8,083 nt of DNA from Bacteriovoracaceae bacterium (lineage in GTDB: Bacteria; Bdellovibrionota; Bacteriovoracia; Bacteriovoracales; Bacteriovoracaceae), in assembly GCA_018060635.1 (NCBI GenBank), contig JAGOVR010000066.1, forward strand, positions 1 to 8,083, given 5' to 3'. Positions 1 to 6,370 of this stretch are shown here, piece after piece; position 1 is the first letter of the stretch; each line of letters starts with the position of its first letter. Both the position numbers and the translations under genes were made by a program. Under the pieces are notes generated by a model. That model searched no databases, had not been told where the DNA came from, and worked only from the letters and a program-made list of their open reading frames with translations.

Positions 1-708
1 AATTAAAAGCAGAACTCCTGCACCTAATACGGGAATAAAAATAGCATTAAGAATTGCCGTAAGACCTAATCCCCAAATAGTAAGAGGCATATCAAAATAA
101 CCCATACCTGGAGCACGCAAAGTGATGATGGTTGTAATGTAATTGACAGCACCCATAGTAGAAGAAACACCCAAAAGCCAAATAGCCACACACCAATAAG
201 TCTGACCTGCTCCTGGACTTCCTACGAGTGTGCTGAGAGTAGGATAAGCTGTCCAACCTGAAGCCGCTCCACCTAGTGGAATAAAAAGACTGGCAAGAAG
301 AACTAAACCTGAAGCCACTGCTACCCAAAAAGAAAGCATGTTAAGAGTTGGAAAAATCATATCCCGTGCTCCAATCATAAGAGGGATACAAAAATTTCCA
401 AAAGCTCCAATGAGGATTGGAGTGATCGCGTAAAAAATCATGATGGTCCCATGCAAAGTAAACAGCATGGCGTAAGTATCAGGTGGAACTGCTCCTCCTG
501 TTTCAGGAAAAAGAAGATTTCCAATAAGCGGCACGGGTTGATTAGGATAAGCTAAACTAAAACGAATAAGGAGGGCCATAAGTCCACCCACCAACAAGAA
601 AAAAATTCCATACCATAAGAATTGTTTCGCAATAACTTTGTGATCAAAAGAAAAAACATACTTTGATAAAAAAGTTGTGGGTTCTGCATGAATATGGTCA
701 TGACTCAT
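1..708 (-). CDS. coxA: Cytochrome c oxidase subunit I, N-terminal part (cut by left edge)
   Basis: This is the catalytic heme-copper subunit of an aa3-type oxidase, which reduces O2 to water and pumps protons in the inner membrane. The 236 residues seen are roughly the first half; the frame is open to base 1. Visible signatures are KYVFSFDHKVIAKQF (about 16-30), the low-spin heme a ligand H86 in LHGTIMIF, and the loop GNFCIPLMIGARDMIFP (104-120). There D116 matches the D-channel entry aspartate of Rhodobacter/Paracoccus oxidases, N105 is kept, and N123 matches the D-channel Asn seven residues after that Asp. The CuB histidines, the helix VI Glu and the high-spin heme ligand lie outside the window, so the active site cannot be checked. 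The N-terminus is His-rich (MSHDHIHAE). The start is ATG at 706-708, with GGGAG at 716-720 seven bases upstream, inside the last codons of coxB. The 4-base gap to coxB implies translational coupling. Confidence 0.97.
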   Translation of the reverse strand, partial: MSHDHIHAEPTTFLSKYVFSFDHKVIAKQFLWYGIFFLLVGGLMALLIRFSLAYPNQPVPLIGNLLFPETGGAVPPDTYAMLFTLHGTIMIFYAITPILIGAFGNFCIPLMIGARDMIFPTLNMLSFWVAVASGLVLLASLFIPLGGAASGWTAYPTLSTLVGSPGAGQTYWCVAIWLLGVSSTMGAVNYITTIITLRAPGMGYFDMPLTIWGLGLTAILNAIFIPVLGAGVLLLI

Positions 709-712
709 AAAA

Positions 713-1465
713 CTACTCCCATTTCCAACCCCAAAAAAGATCGGGATTACTTGAATCATTGTGTAAAGAAGCATATTGATTAGCTTCTGCTAACCAACCT
801 GAAAATTTTTCTGGAGAATGCACAATCAGCTTTGCCTGCATAAGATAATGGCTCGTTCCACACATTTCTGCGCAAGCGATATCATAAGCACCTTCTTTAT
901 TGACATCAAACCACATACGAGTCACTCGCCCTGGGATAGCATCTACTTTAAGTCTAACGTTAGGAATAAAAAAAGAATGAATGACATCTTTAGAAGTAAC
1001 CTGCACTAAGATTTTTTTTCCTGTAGGCAAATGCAGTTCGTGATTATTAACCACATCATCACTTGTATTAAAAACACCATCTGGTCCCGCATAACGAAAA
1101 GTCCACATCCACTGCTGAGCTAACACTTGTACTTTCACAATATCTTCATCTTCTTTAGGCCAATTCCAAAAAATTCCTACCATGTCATTGTTAGACATAC
1201 GAGTCACATTAAGATCAATCAGGAAAAAAACAGCGGCTCCAATCAGTGTGACAACCCAAATATGTTTTTTCTTATTTCCATAGGTAAAATAAGGTTTTGG
1301 GTGACGTTTTTTAGCATAACGATAAGAAAAAACAACCAAACCAGTAATGAGTAAAAGAAAAAAGAAACTATTTAAAATAGTGATGTAATTAAACAAGCTA
1401 TCAATTCGATGTCCGTGAGTAGAGATATCTTGAGGAGCACCTATCGTTTCCCAAAAACTCATCAT
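713..1465 (-). CDS. coxB: Cytochrome c oxidase subunit II (CuA subunit)
   Basis: This subunit takes electrons from cytochrome c through the binuclear CuA centre and passes them to heme a. The 250 residues form two N-terminal membrane helices (about 24-48 and 68-88) and a periplasmic cupredoxin domain. All CuA ligands are present: H163 in DVIHSF, then C198, E200, C202, H206 and M209 in CAEMCGTSHYLM. The aromatic stretch QQWMWTFRY (117-125) corresponds to the electron-entry tryptophan region. No cytochrome c domain is fused at the C-terminus, so this is an aa3 rather than a caa3 subunit II and needs a separate cytochrome c. A loop GPDGVFNTSDD (127-137) resembles an acidic metal-binding loop. 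Two adjacent ATG codons (1463-1465 and 1460-1462) are possible starts; AAAGGA at 1471-1476 sits 5 and 8 bases from them, so the second is equally plausible. The gene lies 55 bases after ctaA-ctaB and 4 bases before coxA. Confidence 0.97.
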   Translation of the reverse strand: MMSFWETIGAPQDISTHGHRIDSLFNYITILNSFFFLLLITGLVVFSYRYAKKRHPKPYFTYGNKKKHIWVVTLIGAAVFFLIDLNVTRMSNNDMVGIFWNWPKEDEDIVKVQVLAQQWMWTFRYAGPDGVFNTSDDVVNNHELHLPTGKKILVQVTSKDVIHSFFIPNVRLKVDAIPGRVTRMWFDVNKEGAYDIACAEMCGTSHYLMQAKLIVHSPEKFSGWLAEANQYASLHNDSSNPDLFWGWKWE

Positions 1466-1470
1466 ATTAT

Positions 1471-1476
1471 TCCTTT
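1471..1476 (-). promoter_or_regulatory. Ribosome binding site of coxB
   Basis: AAAGGA on the minus strand lies 5 bases from the first ATG (1465) and 8 bases from the second in-frame ATG (1462). The spacing slightly favours the second, which would remove one Met from the protein. Confidence 0.6.
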
Positions 1477-1493
1477 GTGAAGAGCTTAAGTTA

Positions 1494-1520
1494 AATCAAA
1501 ACTCAATCAAATTCAATCAC
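1494..1520 (-). promoter_or_regulatory. Three helically phased TTGATT-like motifs upstream of coxB
   Basis: On the minus strand, GTGATT (1515-1520), TTGATT (1505-1510) and TTGATT (1494-1499) recur at 10- and 11-base steps in the ctaA-ctaB to coxB spacer. One repeat per helical turn could suit protein binding on one DNA face, but the region is AT-rich and the pattern may be chance. There is no FNR-type palindrome and no convincing promoter around it. Confidence 0.2.
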
Positions 1521-3317
1521 TTAAACAAAAATCATGAGTAAAAAAATAAGAGGAAGATAGATGATAGTAGCAAAAAAATAATTTCTAGACATTCGTTTAC
1601 TCTCCAAGTCATTTCCCTGTGCTTTAAGTCCCCACAAAGCCACTAAAAGAAATAAAAAACCTAAAATCAAAGCCATAACTTTATAAGAAAGAGTTTGCAT
1701 TCCTTCATTAAGAGGCTTAACGCTTAGCAATATTAAAATAAAAGTATAAAAAATAATCTTTCGACGTGTCCAAGGCACACCTTTTTCATTGGGAAAAACT
1801 TTAATCCCTGCATTTTCATAATCTTTAGCATAACAAAGGGCAATAGCTAAAAAATGAGGAAGTTGCCACACAAAAAGAATCGCAAAAAGAATCCATCCCC
1901 CTATTTCCAATTTTCCTGTAACAAGTGTCCAACCCATAAGAGGTGGAATAGCTCCAGGGATAGCTCCTACAAATAAAGCTAAAGGAGTAACAAGCTTCAG
2001 AGGAGTATAGAAAAAAATATAAATGATACAAGCAATGAGTGCTAACAAAGCTGTTAAGGGATCAACAAAATAAAGGATAGGTAAAAAAACAACAATCAAC
2101 GTTGTCCCAATAGCTAAACCCCAAAAAGCTGGTAATCTTTTTGCGGGCAGAGGGCGCTCTTTTGTTCGCTCCATCAAAGCATCTACATCTTTTTCCATGT
2201 AACAATTAATAGCGCAAGCTCCCGCTACAATAAGAGAGGTGGTTAAAACAGCGACTACACCTCGTAAAATACTGAGAGTTCCTGGGGCCAAAAGCATTCC
2301 TGCCCCCATAGTAAAAATAACCAGAGATGAAAGTCTAGGTTTGGTCAGAGAAAAAATATCAGAAATAAAAGTGTCTTTTTTTTTAGGATTACTTTTTTTT
2401 TCTAAAGAATTAAGAAAAAGATAAAACTCCCACAAATGTCCAATCAGCAAAACTGCCACGCCTAAATGAAGTGTTGTAATCGTAATACCTAACGCACTTC
2501 CCACTGTCATAATTCCCAGTAAAACCTGCACTAAAACTAATATAACAATGGCACAGGGAAAGTAGACCAGAAAACTTTTATCTTTTTTAGATAAGGATGA
2601 AATATAATTTTTTATATTTTTTAAAAATTTTATTTGAGAAAAAAGAATAAGGACTGCAATAAGCACAGCAAAATAGCGATGGCACATATGTAAAAGACTA
2701 GCAGAACTTGAAGGCAACCAAGAATATTTCCAAAGAGTAATATCAAAACACTGAATACTATTGTTATACCCCAGTCCACAAGCCACACCTGCTCCAAGAT
2801 GACGAAGAAGGGCCCCCATCAGCATTTGAAAATATACTAAGAAAAAAAGACCAAAGACTTGGTGTTTAAAAGAAAAATTCCAATGAGAGGGAAGAATGCC
2901 TTGTTCTTTTTCACAAGCCAAATGCCATAGATAAAGAAGAGTACAGAAAAAAATAATCGAAATTCCTAAATGGGCTGTAGAGACTAACGTCGGTAGTTGA
3001 TAAATGACAGTAAGTCCCCCTAAAAGTCCTTGAAAAATAACTAAAGTTAACGCCAACCAAGTTATTTTTTTAATTTTTTTTACTTCTTGCTTAGAAGCTA
3101 AAATCACTAACAGAATAGTTAAAAATCCAACCAGTGAAGCCAGAAGTCTATGACTATGTTCAATGAGAATTCCTCCTTCCATCTTAGGGAAAACTTGCCC
3201 ATAACATAAAGGCCAATCAGGACAAGCAAGACTTGAACCTGTGTTATGAACCAGTCCTCCTAAATTCAAAAGGATAAACGTAAGAATAACTGTGATAAGT
3301 GTTACAATTTTTAACAT
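1521..3317 (-). CDS. ctaAB: Heme A synthase / heme O synthase fusion (CtaA-CtaB)
   Basis: This bifunctional membrane enzyme makes heme A for the oxidase. The N-terminal half (about 1-303) is the COX15/CtaA family, which oxidises the C8 methyl of heme O to a formyl group. It shows the cysteine pair C32/C38 in ACPDWPLC, EHSHR with E53 and H56, H116, H213 and H284 as likely heme ligands, and a second cysteine pair C180/C190. The C-terminal half (about 318-598) is the UbiA/CtaB protoheme IX farnesyltransferase, which makes heme O from heme B and farnesyl diphosphate. It shows TKPR (325-328), N371 with D377/D379 before the ERPLP segment, and D499 in YAKDYENAGI. The charged linker (304-317) is encoded by two A9 runs. 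CtaB has no in-frame ATG, GTG or TTG at its own N-terminus between 306 and 337, which argues for a real fusion. The start ATG gives the expected CtaA N-terminus but has no clear Shine-Dalgarno. From memory, similar fusions exist in some bacteria such as Thermus. Confidence 0.96.
   Translation of the reverse strand: MLKIVTLITVILTFILLNLGGLVHNTGSSLACPDWPLCYGQVFPKMEGGILIEHSHRLLASLVGFLTILLVILASKQEVKKIKKITWLALTLVIFQGLLGGLTVIYQLPTLVSTAHLGISIIFFCTLLYLWHLACEKEQGILPSHWNFSFKHQVFGLFFLVYFQMLMGALLRHLGAGVACGLGYNNSIQCFDITLWKYSWLPSSSASLLHMCHRYFAVLIAVLILFSQIKFLKNIKNYISSLSKKDKSFLVYFPCAIVILVLVQVLLGIMTVGSALGITITTLHLGVAVLLIGHLWEFYLFLNSLEKKSNPKKKDTFISDIFSLTKPRLSSLVIFTMGAGMLLAPGTLSILRGVVAVLTTSLIVAGACAINCYMEKDVDALMERTKERPLPAKRLPAFWGLAIGTTLIVVFLPILYFVDPLTALLALIACIIYIFFYTPLKLVTPLALFVGAIPGAIPPLMGWTLVTGKLEIGGWILFAILFVWQLPHFLAIALCYAKDYENAGIKVFPNEKGVPWTRRKIIFYTFILILLSVKPLNEGMQTLSYKVMALILGFLFLLVALWGLKAQGNDLESKRMSRNYFFATIIYLPLIFLLMIFV
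2376..2401 (-). repeat. Two A9 homopolymer tracts at the CtaA/CtaB junction
   Basis: The coding strand has nine consecutive A at 2401-2393 and nine more at 2384-2376, spaced by 8 bases, exactly in the linker (residues 306-314) between the two enzyme domains. By eye they are the longest homopolymers in the window. Adding one A in the first tract yields GAA AAA AAA AAG TAA, an immediate stop that would release CtaA alone. Losing one A there, or a one-base slip either way in the second tract, also meets TGA within about 20 codons. A9 runs are known sites of RNA polymerase slippage. Whether slippage occurs here is inference. Confidence 0.6.
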
Positions 3318-3366
3318 ATTAATATTTTTTAAAAAGGTATCTTTTTATAACTCATCTTGAGAGATC
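3318..3366 (-). promoter_or_regulatory. Possible weak promoter and leader of ctaA-ctaB
   Basis: The AT-rich spacer holds TATAAA (3344-3349) as a possible -10 box with only a poor -35 partner (TTACGA at 3367-3372). It also holds a weak AT hairpin, AAAAAG/CTTTTT at 3331-3346 with a 4-base loop, just ahead of the start codon. There is no clear ribosome binding site. The elements are compatible with an independent start for ctaA-ctaB-coxB-coxA, but none is strong. Confidence 0.2.
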
Positions 3367-3386
3367 TCGTAAAAGGATATTTACGA
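3367..3386 (-). terminator. Hairpin directly after the FG-GAP gene (weak terminator candidate)
   Basis: A perfect 7-bp inverted repeat TCGTAAA/TTTACGA with a 6-base loop starts at the base after the FG-GAP stop codon. It is not followed by a T-run in the minus direction, so a classic intrinsic terminator is doubtful. It may instead protect the mRNA 3' end or partly attenuate read-through into ctaA-ctaB. Confidence 0.3.
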
Positions 3387-5669
3387 TTATAGCTTCCCCT
3401 GATGAATATTTAAGCTTTCAATACCAGCCGCCGTACTTAAATTAAGTAAATCCATAATCTGATCATTATTAATATCTTCTATTAAAACTGCCTCTGAAAA
3501 AGGAGAAGCCACCGACTGAGCGTCGTTACGAGATCTATACTCATAAAGAGAGGTCAAATTTCCTGTGCTGTGACCTTTAAATAAATGGATGGTATTACGG
3601 CTATGATAACTTATGAGCATATCTAAAAAACCATCATTATTCACATCTTTGATATCCATTTTTTTGGGATTATTTAGAAGGCTAACATCTGTGCGAGGAA
3701 GAAAACTTCCATCTGTTTGACCTGTAAAAAGTGAAACACTTCGAGAACTATAATTAAGACTTACAATATCTAAAGCACCATCTCCTGCTATATCTACTAA
3801 TTTTACCATACGAGGATTAAAGCCTACAGCAAGAGGTGTGAGAATATTATAAGAAGCAAAGGTAGATGTTCCATAGAGCACTTGGATAGCATGACCAGTA
3901 TAGTTAGCAACAACTAAATCAATATAGCCATCATGATTAATATCACCTTGATCTAAACTCACAGGTTTTCCGCCCACAACAACAGAAGTTGCAGAAGAAA
4001 AAACGCCCGCTCCTAAATTTTTAAAAAAAGAGAGTGTACCACTTAAGGCATCGGCGGAAACTAAATCCACCTTTTGATCCTGATCTAAGTCTACACATAA
4101 AATATCTTGAGGATTAGATCCTGCGACAGTGAGTGCTACCACTGGATGAAAAGTGCCACCTGCTTGTCCTTTCAACAAAGAAAGAGATGCTGACAATGCA
4201 CTCGCTATGACTAAATCGTTAATACCATCTTGATCAAAATCACAAACGGTAAGGCCCATAGGTCCTGTTCCTGTGGCCCATGAAACTAAAGGGGCAAACG
4301 TTCCATGAATTTGACCCATGAGTAAAGCTACATCGTTTTTACTATAACGAGTGATAGCAATATCTTTATAACCATCACCATTAAAGTCAGAGCTAACCAT
4401 ATCTTGAGGAGCCGAAGCTCCTTCTAATGAATAATAAGAAGTACTGGCAAACGTTCCATCACCATGACCATGTGTTTGAACAACTCCTCCCCCATCCCAT
4501 GCAGGAATGAGAAGCAAATCTTGTTTACCATCACCATCATAATCCTGAGCCATGCCATAATTTGGACCTGAAGAAAAACTTCCTAAAACTATTCCTGCCT
4601 GCAAAGAAGCATCACCACTCCCTTTCAAAAAACTTATCCAATTAGCATCTCTTATATGCCCCACCACATCCCACTTATGATCACCATCAAAATCAGCAAC
4701 CGTAATACCTGTAGCAAAACTCCAATGAGTAGCGGTATAGGAAATAGGCAAAGAAAATGTTCCGTCATTTCTACCTATAGCTACTTTGACAGAATTATCA
4801 TAGGTGTTAAGCAGAAGATCTAAATGTTGATCACCATTGAGATCTTTAAGATGAGAACTCATCACCCAAACACCCACAGGGATAGCTCCTTGTGCAACAA
4901 AAAGACCTGTAGCACTACCTAAAAAAACTTCATAAGAATTACCTAAAAAGTTAGAACTGACCACATCGATAGCTCCATCATTATTCACATCTCCCAGAGA
5001 TAAATCGTAAGCTCCAAAACCTGTATTATGAGTTTCGGCTAAACTAAATGTTCCATCACCATGACCATGATAAACCTGTAAAACGCCATAAGAGAAAAAA
5101 TCTGTGAGCATAACAATAAAATCTTTATTTCCATCTTGGTTAAAATCAGCTGTAAAAATTCCAGAAGGCTTAGAGCCTAGTGAAATGGGAAGACCGAAAG
5201 AAGTAAAAGTCTGTTGGTTATCTCCAAGATAAACATAATACATCCATGAACTCGCACTAATTGCCACAAAGTCTAAATGCCCGTCATTATCAAAATCATT
5301 CACCACGGCATCCAAAGCTTGAGTTCCTAAGTCTGCCGCCTCTCGTTTTAAATCTTCTCGGTATAATCCTCTTTCATCAGCTAACAGTAAAAACATCTTC
5401 TTAAGATTTTTTCCTGCAAATAAAAGATCCATGTGTCCATCATTATTAAAATCAGCAGTTGCTGGAATCGAAACAAAATTAGTAATTTGAACTGTAGTTC
5501 TAGGATAATAGGGAAACAAAGTAGAAGGAGGTGGAGAAATGATGGGAGGAATAATATTGTTTTGATTTTCCGTATTATTATTTTTTATATTTTCTATATC
5601 CATAATCGCTGTAGATTTTCCACAAGCCATCATCAGCAAAGAGAATAAAAGGAGCATTAACCGTTTCAT
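3387..5669 (-). CDS. FG-GAP/VCBS-repeat lipoprotein
   Basis: This 760-residue protein is probably exported and lipid-anchored. The N-terminus is MKR, a hydrophobic core and a lipobox-like MMAC with C16 as acceptor (Met at -3 is less usual). A linker rich in Asn, Ile and Pro (about 24-60) follows. The rest is 14 repeats of about 50 residues, each with an acidic loop of the DxNxDGxxD type; the first Asp falls at 73, 125, 175, 227, 276, 326, 376, 428, 477, 527, 576, 626, 675 and 732. Many blades also have a GxxDGTF turn. This pattern is the integrin-alpha-like FG-GAP/VCBS beta-propeller, and 14 repeats fit two seven-bladed propellers binding calcium. No enzyme domain is seen, so the function is unknown; surface adhesion or ligand binding is a guess. 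The start ATG (5667-5669) has GAGGA three bases upstream. It sits between DUF420 and ctaA-ctaB with no obvious respiratory role. Confidence 0.93.
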   Translation of the reverse strand: MKRLMLLLFSLLMMACGKSTAIMDIENIKNNNTENQNNIIPPIISPPPSTLFPYYPRTTVQITNFVSIPATADFNNDGHMDLLFAGKNLKKMFLLLADERGLYREDLKREAADLGTQALDAVVNDFDNDGHLDFVAISASSWMYYVYLGDNQQTFTSFGLPISLGSKPSGIFTADFNQDGNKDFIVMLTDFFSYGVLQVYHGHGDGTFSLAETHNTGFGAYDLSLGDVNNDGAIDVVSSNFLGNSYEVFLGSATGLFVAQGAIPVGVWVMSSHLKDLNGDQHLDLLLNTYDNSVKVAIGRNDGTFSLPISYTATHWSFATGITVADFDGDHKWDVVGHIRDANWISFLKGSGDASLQAGIVLGSFSSGPNYGMAQDYDGDGKQDLLLIPAWDGGGVVQTHGHGDGTFASTSYYSLEGASAPQDMVSSDFNGDGYKDIAITRYSKNDVALLMGQIHGTFAPLVSWATGTGPMGLTVCDFDQDGINDLVIASALSASLSLLKGQAGGTFHPVVALTVAGSNPQDILCVDLDQDQKVDLVSADALSGTLSFFKNLGAGVFSSATSVVVGGKPVSLDQGDINHDGYIDLVVANYTGHAIQVLYGTSTFASYNILTPLAVGFNPRMVKLVDIAGDGALDIVSLNYSSRSVSLFTGQTDGSFLPRTDVSLLNNPKKMDIKDVNNDGFLDMLISYHSRNTIHLFKGHSTGNLTSLYEYRSRNDAQSVASPFSEAVLIEDINNDQIMDLLNLSTAAGIESLNIHQGKL
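3450..5453 (-). repeat. Fourteen tandem FG-GAP protein repeats
   Basis: This stretch runs from the first to the last Asp-rich calcium loop of the lipoprotein. The period is 49-52 residues (about 150 bases), except the last step, which is 57. The DNA copies have diverged; conservation is at the protein level (DxNxDGxxD followed by hydrophobic residues). Loops five, ten and fourteen have Q in place of the usual G after the fifth-position Asp (GDQHLD, QDQKVD, NDQIMD), and the sixth has H (GDHKWD). Confidence 0.9.
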
Positions 5670-5703
5670 GAATCCTCAATTTTAAAGTACATAAACCTAC
5701 ATG

Positions 5704-5731
5704 ATTATAGCTGATTTTGAACTTACAGAAA
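5704..5731 (-). promoter_or_regulatory. Likely promoter of the FG-GAP lipoprotein gene
   Basis: A perfect consensus -10 box TATAAT lies at 5704-5709, 34 bases before the start codon and just after a candidate terminator. The -35 region is poor (TTTCTG at 5726-5731, 16-base spacer). Transcription would start near 5697 and give a leader of about 28 bases containing GAGGA. This suggests the lipoprotein gene can be expressed apart from the genes upstream. Confidence 0.4.
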
Positions 5732-5735
5732 TAAC

Positions 5736-5754
5736 AGAGGAAATTTTTACCTCT
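5736..5754 (-). terminator. Candidate weak intrinsic terminator after the DUF420 gene
   Basis: On the minus strand AGAGG and CCTCT form a 5-bp stem around a 9-base loop, followed by the T-rich but interrupted GTTATTTCTGT. It begins 9 bases after the DUF420 stop. The short stem and broken T-run make it weak. With the TATAAT box just downstream, it could mark the end of the cytochrome c-coxC-DUF420 unit. Confidence 0.35.
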
Positions 5755-5763
5755 CTATAACCC

Positions 5764-6177
5764 TTAAACCCAGTGATAAAGGAAAAAGTAAACAATAACT
5801 CCTGTCACAGAAACGTAAAGCCACATAGGGAAAGTGATCTTCGCAATTTTTTTATGCCTTAAGGAATCACCCTTGAAAGCTAGATAAAAGGTTCTAAAAA
5901 TGAAGGGAACCATCACAACTGCTAAAATAATGTGAGTAAAGAGTAAGGTCAGATAAAATGTTTTAATAGTTCCCGTTCTAGGAAAGACGGTGTGTCCTAC
6001 TTGATAATGATAATAAAGATAACTTATTAGAAAAATAGTGGAAAAAATGAGAGCACTCACCATAAGTCTCTTGTGCCATAAAATATTTTTCTTCTTAATA
6101 CAGATAAATCCTGTCAGCAAACAAAGTGCTGAAAATGAATTCATGATGGTATTAAAAATAGGAAGAAGTTTAAGCAT
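5764..6177 (-). CDS. DUF420 family membrane protein (YozB/CtaM-like oxidase assembly factor)
   Basis: The 137 residues contain four predicted membrane helices (about 10-27, 37-57, 73-95 and 116-136) and match the DUF420 pattern across their whole length: LPIFNTIMNSFS near the start, WHKRLM (34-39), YYHYQVGHTVF (55-65), THIILA (81-86), RHKKIAKITFPMWLYVSVTG (107-126) and a final LYHWV. The repeated membrane-edge histidines H35, H57, H82, H108 and H135 are typical of the family and could bind heme or metal. In Firmicutes the DUF420 protein YozB/CtaM is needed for heme A oxidase activity; the same role here is inferred from family and position. The start ATG (6175-6177) lies 3 bases after the stop of the CPNC gene. 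Only a weak AAAAAG precedes it, so translational coupling is likely. It is the last gene before a candidate terminator. Confidence 0.92.
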   Translation of the reverse strand: MLKLLPIFNTIMNSFSALCLLTGFICIKKKNILWHKRLMVSALIFSTIFLISYLYYHYQVGHTVFPRTGTIKTFYLTLLFTHIILAVVMVPFIFRTFYLAFKGDSLRHKKIAKITFPMWLYVSVTGVIVYFFLYHWV

Positions 6178-6180
6178 AAA

Positions 6181-6360
6181 CTATGAATACTTTTTAAACA
6201 TTTTAAAAATGAGATACATGGGAATATAACTTAAAGCAATGAAGGACCCTAAAATCAGAAAGGAATTATTCCCCCCAGCTGATTTTCCTCCTTGGCAATT
6301 GGGACACGCTAATAAAATATTTGTAATAAAAATAAAAAATAAAAAAATTATCTTTTTCAC
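6181..6360 (-). CDS. 59-residue membrane protein with CPNC motif, unrecognised family
   Basis: This small gene starts at GTG (6358-6360) and ends with TAG (6181-6183), giving 59 residues. It has a Lys-Lys N-terminus with a hydrophobic core (about 4-18), then CPNCQGG with C19 and C22, a short Gly/Ser/Asn segment, a second hydrophobic helix (about 33-52) and a basic tail KMFKKYS. The reading is a signal sequence or anchor, a periplasmic CxxC loop and a helix returning to a positive cytoplasmic end. LLAC (16-19) also fits a lipobox. AAAGGA at 6365-6370, four bases upstream, supports the GTG start. It lies downstream of the coxC gene and ends 3 bases before the DUF420 gene. A copper- or thiol-handling role in oxidase assembly is inference. 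It is not a subunit IV by length or pattern. I recognise no named family. Confidence 0.82.
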   Translation of the reverse strand: MKKIIFLFFIFITNILLACPNCQGGKSAGGNNSFLILGSFIALSYIPMYLIFKMFKKYS

Positions 6361-6364
6361 GCTG

Positions 6365-6370
6365 TCCTTT
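6365..6370 (-). promoter_or_regulatory. Ribosome binding site of the CPNC small gene, at the foot of a palindrome
   Basis: AAAGGA lies 4 bases from the GTG start and decides it, since there is no ATG nearby in frame at the N-terminus. It directly abuts the base of the 6371-6492 palindrome, so folding of that element could alter ribosome access. Confidence 0.65.

Noticed and set aside
92..328. Minus-strand reading frame of 78 residues inside coxA
   Set aside because: It is out of frame with the clearly conserved coxA protein, is rich in Ser, Cys and Tyr without family features, and has no ribosome binding site.
818..1354. Two plus-strand reading frames opposite coxB
   Set aside because: They are antisense shadows of a strongly conserved CuA subunit gene and show no recognisable protein pattern.
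2376..2401. The CtaA-CtaB fusion as an artefact of homopolymer length error
   Set aside because: The frame reads through into an intact CtaB, and CtaB has no in-frame ATG, GTG or TTG near its N-terminus, so separate genes would leave CtaB without a start. The chance of error in A9 runs is not zero.
1825..2424. Minus-strand frame at 1825-2031 and plus-strand frame at 2239-2424 within the ctaA-ctaB gene
   Set aside because: Both overlap the conserved CtaB half in other frames; their residue make-up reflects the membrane-protein codons of the real gene.
3450..5453. CRISPR array or DNA tandem repeat signal in the lipoprotein gene
   Set aside because: The periodic signal is about 150 bases, diverged in DNA, and explained by protein repeats with calcium loops.
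5433..5648. Plus-strand frame opposite the start of the FG-GAP gene
   Set aside because: Its opposite strand encodes the signal peptide, lipobox and first repeats of a coherent protein; the antisense frame has no features.
6038..6229. Plus-strand frame opposite DUF420 and the CPNC gene
   Set aside because: It crosses two minus-strand genes that fit their families or have their own ribosome binding sites.
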